A DNA stretch of 64,000 nt. It comes from an uncultured Pelagibacteraceae bacterium. Lineage in GTDB: Bacteria > Pseudomonadota > Alphaproteobacteria > Pelagibacterales > Pelagibacteraceae. The position numbers and the translations under genes are program-made. This document shows positions 50,467 through 59,070 of this stretch, one piece after another. The stretch is from the NCBI GenBank assembly GCA_902558435.1, contig CACEDU010000003.1:81827-145826 (forward strand), given 5' to 3'. Position 1 is the first letter of the stretch; each line of letters begins with the position of its first letter. The notes under the pieces were generated by a model that did not search any database, was not told where the DNA came from, and saw only the letters and a program-made list of their open reading frames with translations.

Positions 50467-51236
50467 TAATTATATGGAGGCCTCTTATAACCTTTAACAG
50501 ATTCTGTAAAAATTTCATAAGAGTCTTCTGTAATCCCTATTGTATGCTCAAATTGTGCTGATAAAGACTTATCCTTTGTTACTGCGGTCCATCCATCATT
50601 TAGCACTTTAACATCTAATTTACCCACATTTATCATTGGCTCTATTGTAAATGTCATGCCAGGTGTTAATTCATGACCAGTATTTTTCTTACCATAATGA
50701 AGAATATTAGGAGGTTCATGAAAAGTATTACTAATACCATGTCCACAAAAATCTCTTACTACTGAAAAACCTCTTTCTTCAACAAAGGATTGAATTTCAT
50801 GGCCAATGTCTCCTAATTTTACACCTGGTTTTAAAATTGCTATTCCTTTCATCATCGACTCGTAAGTTGTTTCAATTAAATTTTTTGCTTTAACTGGGAT
50901 ATCTCCAATAGTGAACATTCTACTTGTGTCCCCATAATACTCATTAACTATTGCTGTAACATCTATATTTACTGCATCTCCTTCATTTAAAACTCTATCA
51001 GAGGGAATACCATGGCAAACAACATGGTTTAATGATGTACACAATGATTTTTTAAAGCCACGATAATATAGTGGAGCAGAATGGCCACCGTTATCTCTTA
51101 TAAATTCATAACCAAGTTGATCAATTCGATCTGTAGAAACACCTTCCTTAACTTCATCAGTTAACATATCTAAAGTCTTAGATGCTAGTTTCCCAGCAAT
51201 TCTCATTTTCTCAAATTTTTCTGAATAATTACTCAT
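50466..51236 (-). CDS. map: Type I methionine aminopeptidase
   Basis: TSLNHVVCHGIPSDRVLNEGDAVNIDVTAIVNEYYGDTSRMF; GHGISNTFHEPPNI. Confidence 0.94.
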   Translation of the reverse strand: MSNYSEKFEKMRIAGKLASKTLDMLTDEVKEGVSTDRIDQLGYEFIRDNGGHSAPLYYRGFKKSLCTSLNHVVCHGIPSDRVLNEGDAVNIDVTAIVNEYYGDTSRMFTIGDIPVKAKNLIETTYESMMKGIAILKPGVKLGDIGHEIQSFVEERGFSVVRDFCGHGISNTFHEPPNILHYGKKNTGHELTPGMTFTIEPMINVGKLDVKVLNDGWTAVTKDKSLSAQFEHTIGITEDSYEIFTESVKGYKRPPYN

Positions 51237-51915
51237 CTAAAATTTTTATTTTCTTTTCAATTTTTATTTCTTTAGAATTTAAACTGCATCTGTAAGCAAG
51301 AAAGTTTACACCAGATTTTTTAGCATCTAAATATTCTTTATAATAAGTAGAGTCTATATCTTTTGCTATTCTAAAATTATTTATACCCTGAATTTGCGTT
51401 AAAAATAAGACATAAGGTTTATATCCTTTTTTGATTGATTCTTTTAACTTTTGAAGGTGTTTTGCACCTCTAGATGTTACTGCATCTGGAAATTCTGCAA
51501 TGTCATCCTCCCTCATTAATGTTGTATTTTTTACCTCTAATATTTTTTTATCACACAAAAAATCAAATCTTGTGTCATCAGAGTACTTAAATTCTGCTCT
51601 GATATTTTTTATAGAGCTAAATTCTTTTATTAATTTATTTTCTAAAGCATGCTCAACAATTCTATTTGCTCTATGAGTATTAACCCCAATTATTCTTTTT
51701 TTTACTTTTATCATCTCAAGGGTAAATTTTAATCTACGCTTTGGATCGTTATGTTCACTTATCCAAGCCTCATTTCCTTGATCTAATAAACCCATCATAG
51801 AGCCTGTATTAGGACAGTGCGCTACTACTGTTTTATTATTTACTTCTATATCTACGAAAAATCTCTTATATCTCCGGTGTAATTTGCCTTTTAATAAAGT
51901 GTTGGTAAATTTCAT
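51229..51915 (-). CDS. sfsA: Sugar fermentation stimulation protein homolog
   Basis: LKGKLHRRYKRFFVDIEVNNKTVVAHCPNTGSMMGLLDQG; FPDAVTSRGAKHLQKL. Confidence 0.92.
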   Translation of the reverse strand: MKFTNTLLKGKLHRRYKRFFVDIEVNNKTVVAHCPNTGSMMGLLDQGNEAWISEHNDPKRRLKFTLEMIKVKKRIIGVNTHRANRIVEHALENKLIKEFSSIKNIRAEFKYSDDTRFDFLCDKKILEVKNTTLMREDDIAEFPDAVTSRGAKHLQKLKESIKKGYKPYVLFLTQIQGINNFRIAKDIDSTYYKEYLDAKKSGVNFLAYRCSLNSKEIKIEKKIKILDE

Positions 51916-51937
51916 AGAATTTTATTTATATTTAGAA

Positions 51938-52690
51938 ATGAATAATAAAAAAGAAATATCTGCATCAATTATCATTATTGGGAATGAAGTATTGTCTGGT
52001 AGAACAAAAGATTTAAATACTAGCACACTTGCTACATGGCTTAATTCACTAGGTATTTCTGTCGGAGAAGTGCGTGTTATTCCCGATGTTGAAAAAACAA
52101 TAATTGATACAGTTCACGAATTAAGAGTCAAATACAACTATGTGTTTACTACAGGTGGCATAGGTCCAACACATGATGATATTACCGCAGAATCAATTTC
52201 AAAAGCATTTAATATTGAATATGGTTTTCACAAAGAAGCCTTTGCTATTTTAGAGAAATATTATGAGCCAAAAAATTTTAATGATGGTAGACAAAAAATG
52301 GCGAAGATGCCCATTACAGCAAATTTAATTTTAAACCCAACGAGTGGCGCCCCTGGCTTTTACGTTGAAAATGTTTTTTCTCTTCCAGGAGTTCCATCAA
52401 TTTTAAAAGCAATGATTGGTGGATTAAGTAATGTTTTAGTTGGAGGAGATCCTATTTTAAGCAAAACCATAAATTTAATGACCTATGAAAGTGAAATAGC
52501 TAGTTCTTTAACTGATGTTCAAGATAATAATAAAGATGTAGAGATTGGAAGTTACCCGTTTTTTAGACAAGGAAAATTGGGTGTTTCAATTGTACTAAGA
52601 TCAAAGGATAAAGAAAAAATAGATTTATGCAGTTCATTAATTCTTGAATTTGTTAAAGCAAAAAATATTAAAGTAGTTGAATTAGAGTAA
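51938..52690 (+). CDS. CinA N-terminal-like / MoaB-like molybdopterin-binding-fold protein
   Basis: ASIIIIGNEVLSGRTKDLNTSTLATWLNSLGISVGEVRVIPD; FTTGGIGPTHDDITAES; internal ATG at 51938 preferred. Confidence 0.87.
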   Translation: MNNKKEISASIIIIGNEVLSGRTKDLNTSTLATWLNSLGISVGEVRVIPDVEKTIIDTVHELRVKYNYVFTTGGIGPTHDDITAESISKAFNIEYGFHKEAFAILEKYYEPKNFNDGRQKMAKMPITANLILNPTSGAPGFYVENVFSLPGVPSILKAMIGGLSNVLVGGDPILSKTINLMTYESEIASSLTDVQDNNKDVEIGSYPFFRQGKLGVSIVLRSKDKEKIDLCSSLILEFVKAKNIKVVELE

Positions 52691-53097
52691 TGTTATATTT
52701 TGCTTACGGAAGTAATCTTAATCTTTTCCAAATGAAACGAAGATGTAAGGACTCAGTTTTTCTAAAAAAATATGAACTTAAAGGCTATCGATTAAATTTT
52801 AGAAGCAAATATAGGGCAGCAGATATTGAGAAAAGTAAAAACTCATTAGTTCCTGGAGCTTTGTTTGAAATTTCTAAAAGTGATGAAAAAAAATTGGATG
52901 TTTATGAGGATTATCCAGTTTTATATAAAAAACTATATTTTCTTTACTACAACAAAAAAGTTATGACTTACATAATGGTTAATAAAACAAAGTTTAGATA
53001 TCCAACTGAAAGATACTTAAATGTGGTAAAGCGAGGATACAAAGATTGTAAACTCAATATGAAATATTTAAAAATTGCGTTACAGCCGGTCAAGTAA
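52690..53097 (+). CDS. Gamma-glutamylcyclotransferase-like protein
   Basis: MLYFAYGSNLNLFQMKRRC; LVPGALFEISKSDEKKLDVYEDYP. Confidence 0.85.
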   Translation: MLYFAYGSNLNLFQMKRRCKDSVFLKKYELKGYRLNFRSKYRAADIEKSKNSLVPGALFEISKSDEKKLDVYEDYPVLYKKLYFLYYNKKVMTYIMVNKTKFRYPTERYLNVVKRGYKDCKLNMKYLKIALQPVK

Positions 53098-53783
53098 TGT
53101 TTACAAAAAAACAATTATTAACTAAAGGTTTATTATCTGTAGCACCTCATATGTTTTCTGTAATTCCATTTGGAATTGTTTGTGGTGCAATTGGTATTGA
53201 GCTCGGTTTTAGCCCTATATTAGTTTATGCAATGTCTATAATCATTTTTGGTGGCGCATCGCAAATTGTCTTCTTACAACTGCTTTCTGGGGGAGCGTCA
53301 ACGTTAATAGCCGTAACGTCAGTTGGGGTAATTAATTCAAGACACTTATTGTATGGTGCTGTTTTATCTGAATACTTAGATAAACTCTCTTTTGTAAAAA
53401 AATTATTGATTTCTTATTTAGTGGTAGATCAGGGATTTGCAGAGTCTAATAAGTTTTTTCAAAAAAATAAAAATGAGCCATATCTACATTATCATTTGCT
53501 AGGTTCAGGAGGCACTCTTTGGATTTTTTGGCAACTATCTACATTGTCAGGAATAATTCTTGGTTCATTTGTTCCAGAGGAGATAGGATTGAAATTTGCA
53601 GTTCCATTAACTTTTATAGCAATTGTTGTCCAAGATTTAAAAAAATTAGATCATGTGATAGTTATGATCACATGTGGATTAAGTTCATTGTTATTTTTTA
53701 ATGCACCTTTTAAATCTTACATAATAATATCACCAATCATAGCATTGTTTGTAGCTGCATTAGTATTGAAGTTAAAAAAATGA
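53097..53783 (+). CDS. azlC: AzlC-family branched-chain amino acid exporter subunit
   Basis: VAPHMFSVIPFGIVCGAIGIELGFSP; FGGASQIVFLQLLSGGAS; NSRHLLYGAVLS. Confidence 0.88.
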   Translation: MFTKKQLLTKGLLSVAPHMFSVIPFGIVCGAIGIELGFSPILVYAMSIIIFGGASQIVFLQLLSGGASTLIAVTSVGVINSRHLLYGAVLSEYLDKLSFVKKLLISYLVVDQGFAESNKFFQKNKNEPYLHYHLLGSGGTLWIFWQLSTLSGIILGSFVPEEIGLKFAVPLTFIAIVVQDLKKLDHVIVMITCGLSSLLFFNAPFKSYIIISPIIALFVAALVLKLKK

Positions 53784-54091
53784 CTTGGTCATCAATTATT
53801 ATTGCTGGGATAATTACTTATTTTACCAGAATGACTATGGTCGCTCTAGTAGACAGAGATTTATTAGGAGAAAAAATTAAAGCAGTGCTAGCATATGTTC
53901 CGTCAGCTGTCTTTCCAGCAATTATATTTCCAGGAATATTTATTAATGATTATGGAACATTTATAGAAATGAATGATCCTAAAATATTTGGAGCAATAGT
54001 TGCTATATTAGTTGGTTATTTTTCTAGAAATGTAATTGCCACAATATTATCTGGATTATTTTCGTATTGGATTATTATATTTTTATTATAA
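53780..54091 (+). CDS. azlD: AzlD-family branched-chain amino acid exporter subunit
   Basis: ITYFTRMTMVALV...LAYVPSAVFPAIIFPGIF; overlaps azlC. Confidence 0.83.
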   Translation: MTWSSIIIAGIITYFTRMTMVALVDRDLLGEKIKAVLAYVPSAVFPAIIFPGIFINDYGTFIEMNDPKIFGAIVAILVGYFSRNVIATILSGLFSYWIIIFLL

Positions 54092-54100
54092 AATTTATTA

Positions 54101-55000
54101 ATGAGCATCACTAGATTTGAAAGTAGTTTCTATAAAAAAAATGGATATTTATTAAAAGAAGAGCTTATTTCAAAGAAAGATATTAATAAATTAAATACTC
54201 TTATTAATAAGATTGTAACTAAAGAAAAGAACAGTAGAAGAAAGATTAAAGACCAAGGTGGAACTCAAAGTTACGATAATTACCATTTTGTATTCAATAG
54301 CAACTCATCAAAAAATAAAGAAATATTAAGATTAAATAATCCTCAAAATAATAATAAATTATTTTATGATTTATCAAGGAATAAAAAGATTATTGATATT
54401 GTTAAAAAATTAATTGGAGGAACAGTAAGGTTTCATCTTGGAAAATTAAACTTTAAATTACCTAATAAGAAAAAGGGTAGTCTTGTTGAGTGGCATCAGG
54501 ATTTTGCTTTTTATCCACATACAAATGATGATTTGATTACTGTAGGAATTTATATTGAAGATTGTCACGAAAGAAATGGTCCTCTAAAGGTCATTAAAGG
54601 TTCTCATAAAAAAGAACTATTTAGCCATCATAGTAATGATAATTATTTTGTAGGTAAAATTAATACTAAAAAAAATAAAATTAACTTAAAAAAATCTGTT
54701 TCTTTAACTGGAAAAGCAGGCTCAGTCGCTTTCTTTCATTGTCGAACAATTCATGGCTCAGGCTTAAACCATACAAATGGATCAAGACCTCTAATATTAT
54801 TTGGTTATAGAGCATGTGATGCATGGCCAATTATAAACGATGGTAATCCACACCCAGAGACAAATTTTGAAAATTATGATGCAAATATTATTTATGGAAA
54901 AAAATCAATAGTTCCAAGATGTACAGATGTTCCAGTGATTATTCCTTTACCTAAAAAGAAACACTATGTTTCAATTTATCAACTTCAAAAAAGTAGATAA
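54101..55000 (+). CDS. Phytanoyl-CoA dioxygenase (PhyH)-family Fe(II)/2OG oxygenase
   Basis: VEWHQDFAFYPHTNDDLITVGIYIEDCHERNGPLKVIKGSHK; FFHCRTIHGSGLN. Confidence 0.85.
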   Translation: MSITRFESSFYKKNGYLLKEELISKKDINKLNTLINKIVTKEKNSRRKIKDQGGTQSYDNYHFVFNSNSSKNKEILRLNNPQNNNKLFYDLSRNKKIIDIVKKLIGGTVRFHLGKLNFKLPNKKKGSLVEWHQDFAFYPHTNDDLITVGIYIEDCHERNGPLKVIKGSHKKELFSHHSNDNYFVGKINTKKNKINLKKSVSLTGKAGSVAFFHCRTIHGSGLNHTNGSRPLILFGYRACDAWPIINDGNPHPETNFENYDANIIYGKKSIVPRCTDVPVIIPLPKKKHYVSIYQLQKSR

Positions 55001-55003
55001 CTA

Positions 55004-55573
55004 TCAGCCTTTGAAAATTTTATCTTGTTTACCTTTGCACATTAAATGAGCCTCTGTTATTTTTTCTGGAAATTTATCTAATTTCCAGTTGTTATCTAAA
55101 ATATCAAAATATTTTTCTGGATCAAAATCCTCAGACTTTGCAAGCGTTATACTAAATATATTATCTTTTCTATAATCGTTCATAATGCCATCCGTAAACT
55201 CATTTAAAGGATAATACTGAGGAGCTGTAAACATTACAAAAAAGGCCATATTACTAAAAGCTGGTCTAACAAGCACAACATCAGCAATATTTAATGTATT
55301 AGATCCATTTATTCTTATAGGAACCTTTCTTCCCTGTAATTCAGGTGTGTCTGAACTTTTATAAGTTAAAAAGGAAAACATTATCCCAATTTTATTACAG
55401 TCTCTTTTTTCAAGAACAAATCTCATTTTATCTCCATGAACAACCTCACCAGGTACACTTGCTACAACATAACTCCCGAAATCATGAATATTCCATTCGT
55501 CATCATTAGCATAAGAAAACGTTGTAAAAAAAATTGAAACTAATAAAAAATATCTAAATATTTTAAAAAACAC
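55004..55573 (-). CDS. Secreted protein of unknown function (paralog A)
   Basis: Signal peptide FLLVSIFFTTFSYAND; shared motifs with 55628-56290; GTG start. Confidence 0.6.
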   Translation of the reverse strand: MFFKIFRYFLLVSIFFTTFSYANDDEWNIHDFGSYVVASVPGEVVHGDKMRFVLEKRDCNKIGIMFSFLTYKSSDTPELQGRKVPIRINGSNTLNIADVVLVRPAFSNMAFFVMFTAPQYYPLNEFTDGIMNDYRKDNIFSITLAKSEDFDPEKYFDILDNNWKLDKFPEKITEAHLMCKGKQDKIFKG

Positions 55574-55628
55574 CTAAAAATAATCCTGCTAATTTAATTA
55601 TTATTAAAGCTTCCATACCTACAAACAT
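55563..55628 (-). CDS. Candidate 21-aa membrane micro-ORF MFVGMEALIIIKLAGLFLGVF
   Basis: ATG overlaps upstream stop (TAATG); downstream gene GTG start lies inside its 3' end. Confidence 0.4.
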   Translation of the reverse strand: MFVGMEALIIIKLAGLFLGVF

Positions 55629-56290
55629 TAACTTTCCTTAATCTTATTTTTTTGGTTACAACGTCTGTAAAACTCTTTAAAATTTTCTGAGAAATAATCT
55701 AGCTTCCAATTATTTTTTCTAATATCGAAATAATTCTCTACTTCAAAATTTAAGCCGTCATTTAATGATATTTCGTATTTGTCATTTTCTTCAATAAAGC
55801 CAGATAGTTTTTTGGCATACTCTTTCGAGTCATATGAACCTAACTTAAATACTACCCAATGAGCTCTATGATCTAATATTTTTTCTATATGAGTAACTTC
55901 AGCAAAAAAATCAAAATTATTAATTTTTATTGGAATATTTTTATTTTCAAATTGATAAATATTTGCATCACCTTTTGTCGTTAAAAAAGTAAATAAATGA
56001 TAAACGGTGTCACAATCCTTATAATTTAAAGATAAAACAATTCTATCACCATGTATAAATTCACCATTCTTAGACATGTAAATAAAATTTTTATCTTTCT
56101 CAATTATTGCCCACCCATCATCCTGAGCTCTAGCATGAGGGTGGACTATTAAAAGGATAACAAACGCTACTAAATGAAGGAAAAAGAATAATGATAATCT
56201 CACGATTCTATTTTTAATAAATTGTTTTGTTAAAATTTGGTTATAAATAGGGTTTAAAAATGTTTTTTTAAGAAAAAATAGTCTCTTCAA
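55628..56290 (-). CDS. Secreted/membrane-anchored protein of unknown function (paralog B)
   Basis: Hydrophobic N-terminal segment ending HARAQDDGW; shares HGD...DC...FLT.K and YFDI..NNWKLD.F.E motifs with paralog A. Confidence 0.6.
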   Translation of the reverse strand: MKRLFFLKKTFLNPIYNQILTKQFIKNRIVRLSLFFFLHLVAFVILLIVHPHARAQDDGWAIIEKDKNFIYMSKNGEFIHGDRIVLSLNYKDCDTVYHLFTFLTTKGDANIYQFENKNIPIKINNFDFFAEVTHIEKILDHRAHWVVFKLGSYDSKEYAKKLSGFIEENDKYEISLNDGLNFEVENYFDIRKNNWKLDYFSENFKEFYRRCNQKNKIKES

Positions 56291-56340
56291 AAAGAATTTA
56301 TTTGCCTTCTAAAAGTCTAAATTACATGTTAAGTTTTAGT

Positions 56341-56748
56341 ATGGCTGATAGTAAAGACATAGTAAATTTAACAGAAAATAAATCAGTAGATTTAAGTCAT
56401 TTAGATGAGGAGTCGAAAAAAGAAATCCATAAACTAATAGCTAAACAAAAAGTTGAGCTAACTAAAAAAGGGATGGAACAATCAATTGATGTTGATTCTT
56501 TAAGAGCAAGATTAAATACATTTGGAAATCAAGTTTACGACGTTATTGACAAGGGTGGTTCGATTACCATTACTAACGCCAAAGACGATAGCATTGGAAG
56601 AACAGAAGTTATAATGGGAAATACTGATGAAGCTGCTAAAGGAAAATTAAGTAGAAGCGCCAAAGGATTACCTGATAATTCAAAATGGCTTATCATCGGA
56701 GGTGTTGTGGTGGCAATTATTGCCATATTCGCTCTCTCCGGTAACTAA
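56341..56748 (+). CDS. C-terminally anchored protein of unknown function
   Basis: Hydrophilic N-terminal region ending WLIIGGVVVAIIAIFALSGN; start refined from 56302 to 56341. Confidence 0.55.
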   Translation: MADSKDIVNLTENKSVDLSHLDEESKKEIHKLIAKQKVELTKKGMEQSIDVDSLRARLNTFGNQVYDVIDKGGSITITNAKDDSIGRTEVIMGNTDEAAKGKLSRSAKGLPDNSKWLIIGGVVVAIIAIFALSGN

Positions 56749-56749
56749 A

Positions 56750-57046
56750 TTGAGAAATAACTTAATCATAGAATTAAAAAAAGACTCAAATACTCAAAAA
56801 ATTAATCAAAAAATTGATATTTTTTTAAACAATAATCTAGAACAAAATAAAATAGCTCAAGCAAGAATTTTTTTTATTAAATCGGTAGAAGAACTGATTA
56901 AAAAAGGAAATGATGTTTATGAGCAAGGTGGAAATATGACTTTTGAAAGAATAATCAGTCATGAAAATATTTCAATTACTGTAAAAGCTAAATTTTTAAA
57001 GAATGAGAGTTTGCTCTCAAAAATGATGAGTTTTTTTAAAAAATGA
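56750..57046 (+). CDS. Small soluble protein of unknown function
   Basis: TTG at 56750 immediately follows upstream stop; end overlaps next ATG. Confidence 0.5.
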   Translation: MRNNLIIELKKDSNTQKINQKIDIFLNNNLEQNKIAQARIFFIKSVEELIKKGNDVYEQGGNMTFERIISHENISITVKAKFLKNESLLSKMMSFFKK

Positions 57047-57861
57047 GAAAAAGAAGCTATTACAATAATAGGAATATAGGTTTAGAAAGAGCACTTCAGC
57101 ATATTGAAGATGCAAAAATATTATCAAATGAACTTGGCGGTACCGATAAGGATGTAAAAGAATATTTTTTTTCTTTACCTAAAAATAAATTAAAAAAAAT
57201 ATTTAATGAATATGGAAATAAATATGGACAAGATGTAAAAGAATATGCAGTTGAAACTTTTCCTCACTGGAAATCTGGAAAGAGGAAAATGAGTGGCCTT
57301 GTGGCTGCCAGATTATATTCAATGCTGCCTCCTTCTATGCCATTAGAGACTAAATATTCAATGGTTAAAATTTTATGGGACAAGTATGGACCAAGAACTA
57401 ATAAAATTTTAAAAGTAGGGAATGGTTCAACGGCTAAACAAATTCATTTAGAGGCATCAAAATATTTACTTAAAACAATAAAAGACTGGGAAGTCGATGA
57501 AAATTTAAAAAAAAGATTTATCTGGCTTTCAAGTGGTGATGTTAAAATTCAGGAAAAGTTATTAAATCATTTTAAAGAATTAGAAAAATTACAAATAATT
57601 AATGGTTTAAAAGATAAAATGCCTGTGTTATTAAAATTCTCAAATGAAAATCAAGAAATAACAGGCTCACTGACAGAAACTGTTAAGGTTGGAAATCATA
57701 AATTAGAAATAAAATTTGATTTGTCAAATAATGGAATTGAATTTGTAAATCCTGAAGATGAAATTGTTAAAATAGAAAATAATGACAGTAGTAATAGTTC
57801 TTCTTTAATATGGATTATATTTGCACTAATTATAGTTTTTTTGATATTTGTTAATAATTAA
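57043..57861 (+). CDS. C-terminally anchored protein of unknown function
   Basis: ~250-residue soluble region then SSLIWIIFALIIVFLIFVNN. Confidence 0.6.
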   Translation: MRKRSYYNNRNIGLERALQHIEDAKILSNELGGTDKDVKEYFFSLPKNKLKKIFNEYGNKYGQDVKEYAVETFPHWKSGKRKMSGLVAARLYSMLPPSMPLETKYSMVKILWDKYGPRTNKILKVGNGSTAKQIHLEASKYLLKTIKDWEVDENLKKRFIWLSSGDVKIQEKLLNHFKELEKLQIINGLKDKMPVLLKFSNENQEITGSLTETVKVGNHKLEIKFDLSNNGIEFVNPEDEIVKIENNDSSNSSSLIWIIFALIIVFLIFVNN

Positions 57862-57901
57862 AAGTGTAAAAATTAATAATTAAGTTATTATAAGTATATT
57901 A

Positions 57902-57970
57902 ATGAAATATATTTTATTAGGTGCTGCTATCGCATTTGCAATGTATTTAGGCGATAAATACATTCTTTAA
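57902..57970 (+). CDS. Candidate 22-aa membrane micro-ORF MKYILLGAAIAFAMYLGDKYIL
   Basis: ATG-TAA ORF in a 162-bp gap; no clear SD. Confidence 0.25.
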   Translation: MKYILLGAAIAFAMYLGDKYIL

Positions 57971-58023
57971 GATACGTCATTTTTGTACATAAAAAATTTA
58001 ATTAATTTTGATATGAAGAAACT

Positions 58024-58467
58024 ATGAGCGCTGAAACTATTAGTTTTAATTGGAAATGTAGACACACTTGGAAAAGAAGTGCCAAAAATACAGCCTGGTG
58101 TTTGTTAGGTTGTGCAATAGGTGATTTTGGTACTATATTATTTTTTCAAATAACAAAAATTCCTTTCCCAGTTTTAAGTATTATGATTTTAGCAATTATA
58201 AACGGGTTAATAACAAGTATTATTTTAGAAACTTTTATTTTAATGAAACAAGATTTTTCTTTTCAAAAGGCATTAAAGACTGCATTGGGAATGAGTTTTA
58301 TTTCGATGGTTAGTATGGAAATAGCAATGAATCTGACCGACTACTTATTAACTGGAGGCGCAATACTTACGTGGTGGGTAGTGCCAATAATGTTAGCAGT
58401 TGGATTTGTTACCCCTTGGCCATACAATTATTGGAGATTAAAAAAACATAATCAGGCTTGCCACTAA
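58024..58467 (+). CDS. DUF4396-like membrane protein
   Basis: WKCRHTWKRSAKNTAWCLLGCAIGDFGTILFFQI; several TM segments. Confidence 0.65.
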   Translation: MSAETISFNWKCRHTWKRSAKNTAWCLLGCAIGDFGTILFFQITKIPFPVLSIMILAIINGLITSIILETFILMKQDFSFQKALKTALGMSFISMVSMEIAMNLTDYLLTGGAILTWWVVPIMLAVGFVTPWPYNYWRLKKHNQACH

Positions 58468-58490
58468 ATAATCAAAAACAAAGGAGATAA

Positions 58491-58676
58491 ATGAAAATAT
58501 TAAAAGAATTAGATGATGCTAAATTGGTTATAGTTGATCTAGAAGTAAGGTTAGGGGACGAAGTAAGAAGTGCTCCTACATTATGCGCAAAGTATAAAGG
58601 AAAAATTATACCCCTAAATACTGCTCATGATGGCAGACCAATATTAATGAAGGAAGAAAACTCAATAGAAAATTAA
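58491..58676 (+). CDS. Small protein of unknown function
   Basis: AAAGGAG SD just before ATG; 61 aa. Confidence 0.5.
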   Translation: MKILKELDDAKLVIVDLEVRLGDEVRSAPTLCAKYKGKIIPLNTAHDGRPILMKEENSIEN

Positions 58677-58679
58677 ATT

Positions 58680-59069
58680 ATGTTTGAACAAGTCAGCATC
58701 TATCTAACATCGATGATTTTAGGTATAATGCTGTTCTTTTCTTTTGTGATAGCTCCTGTTGTCTTTACTACTTTAGATGAGGAAAATGCTCGAAAATTTA
58801 TAAGGAGAATTTTCCCTTTTTATTACAACGTAAATTTAGGTATTAGTTTTCTTGTTTTAATTTTATTTTTAGTCTTGAGTAATTTTGGAATAGATTTTTA
58901 TTTAATTTTAGTAGTTACTCTTCTATTTGCTACCTCTAACTATTTTTTAATGCCTTTAATAAATAAATATAGGGATGAAAAACAAGATAAAAAATTTAAG
59001 TACTCTCATTTTTTTTCCGTGGTTATTAATTTTGTTCAGATGATTTTTTTAGTAATTATATTAATTTAA
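58680..59069 (+). CDS. Four-TM membrane protein (DUF4149/TMEM205-like)
   Basis: MILGIMLFFSFVIAPVVFTTLDEENARKFIRRIFPFYY. Confidence 0.7.
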   Translation: MFEQVSIYLTSMILGIMLFFSFVIAPVVFTTLDEENARKFIRRIFPFYYNVNLGISFLVLILFLVLSNFGIDFYLILVVTLLFATSNYFLMPLINKYRDEKQDKKFKYSHFFSVVINFVQMIFLVIILI

Positions 59070-59070
59070 A

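Noticed and set aside
56302-56340. N-terminal extension of the C-terminally anchored protein from 56302
   Set aside because: ATG at 56341 gives a cleaner start; extension lies in the divergent promoter region.
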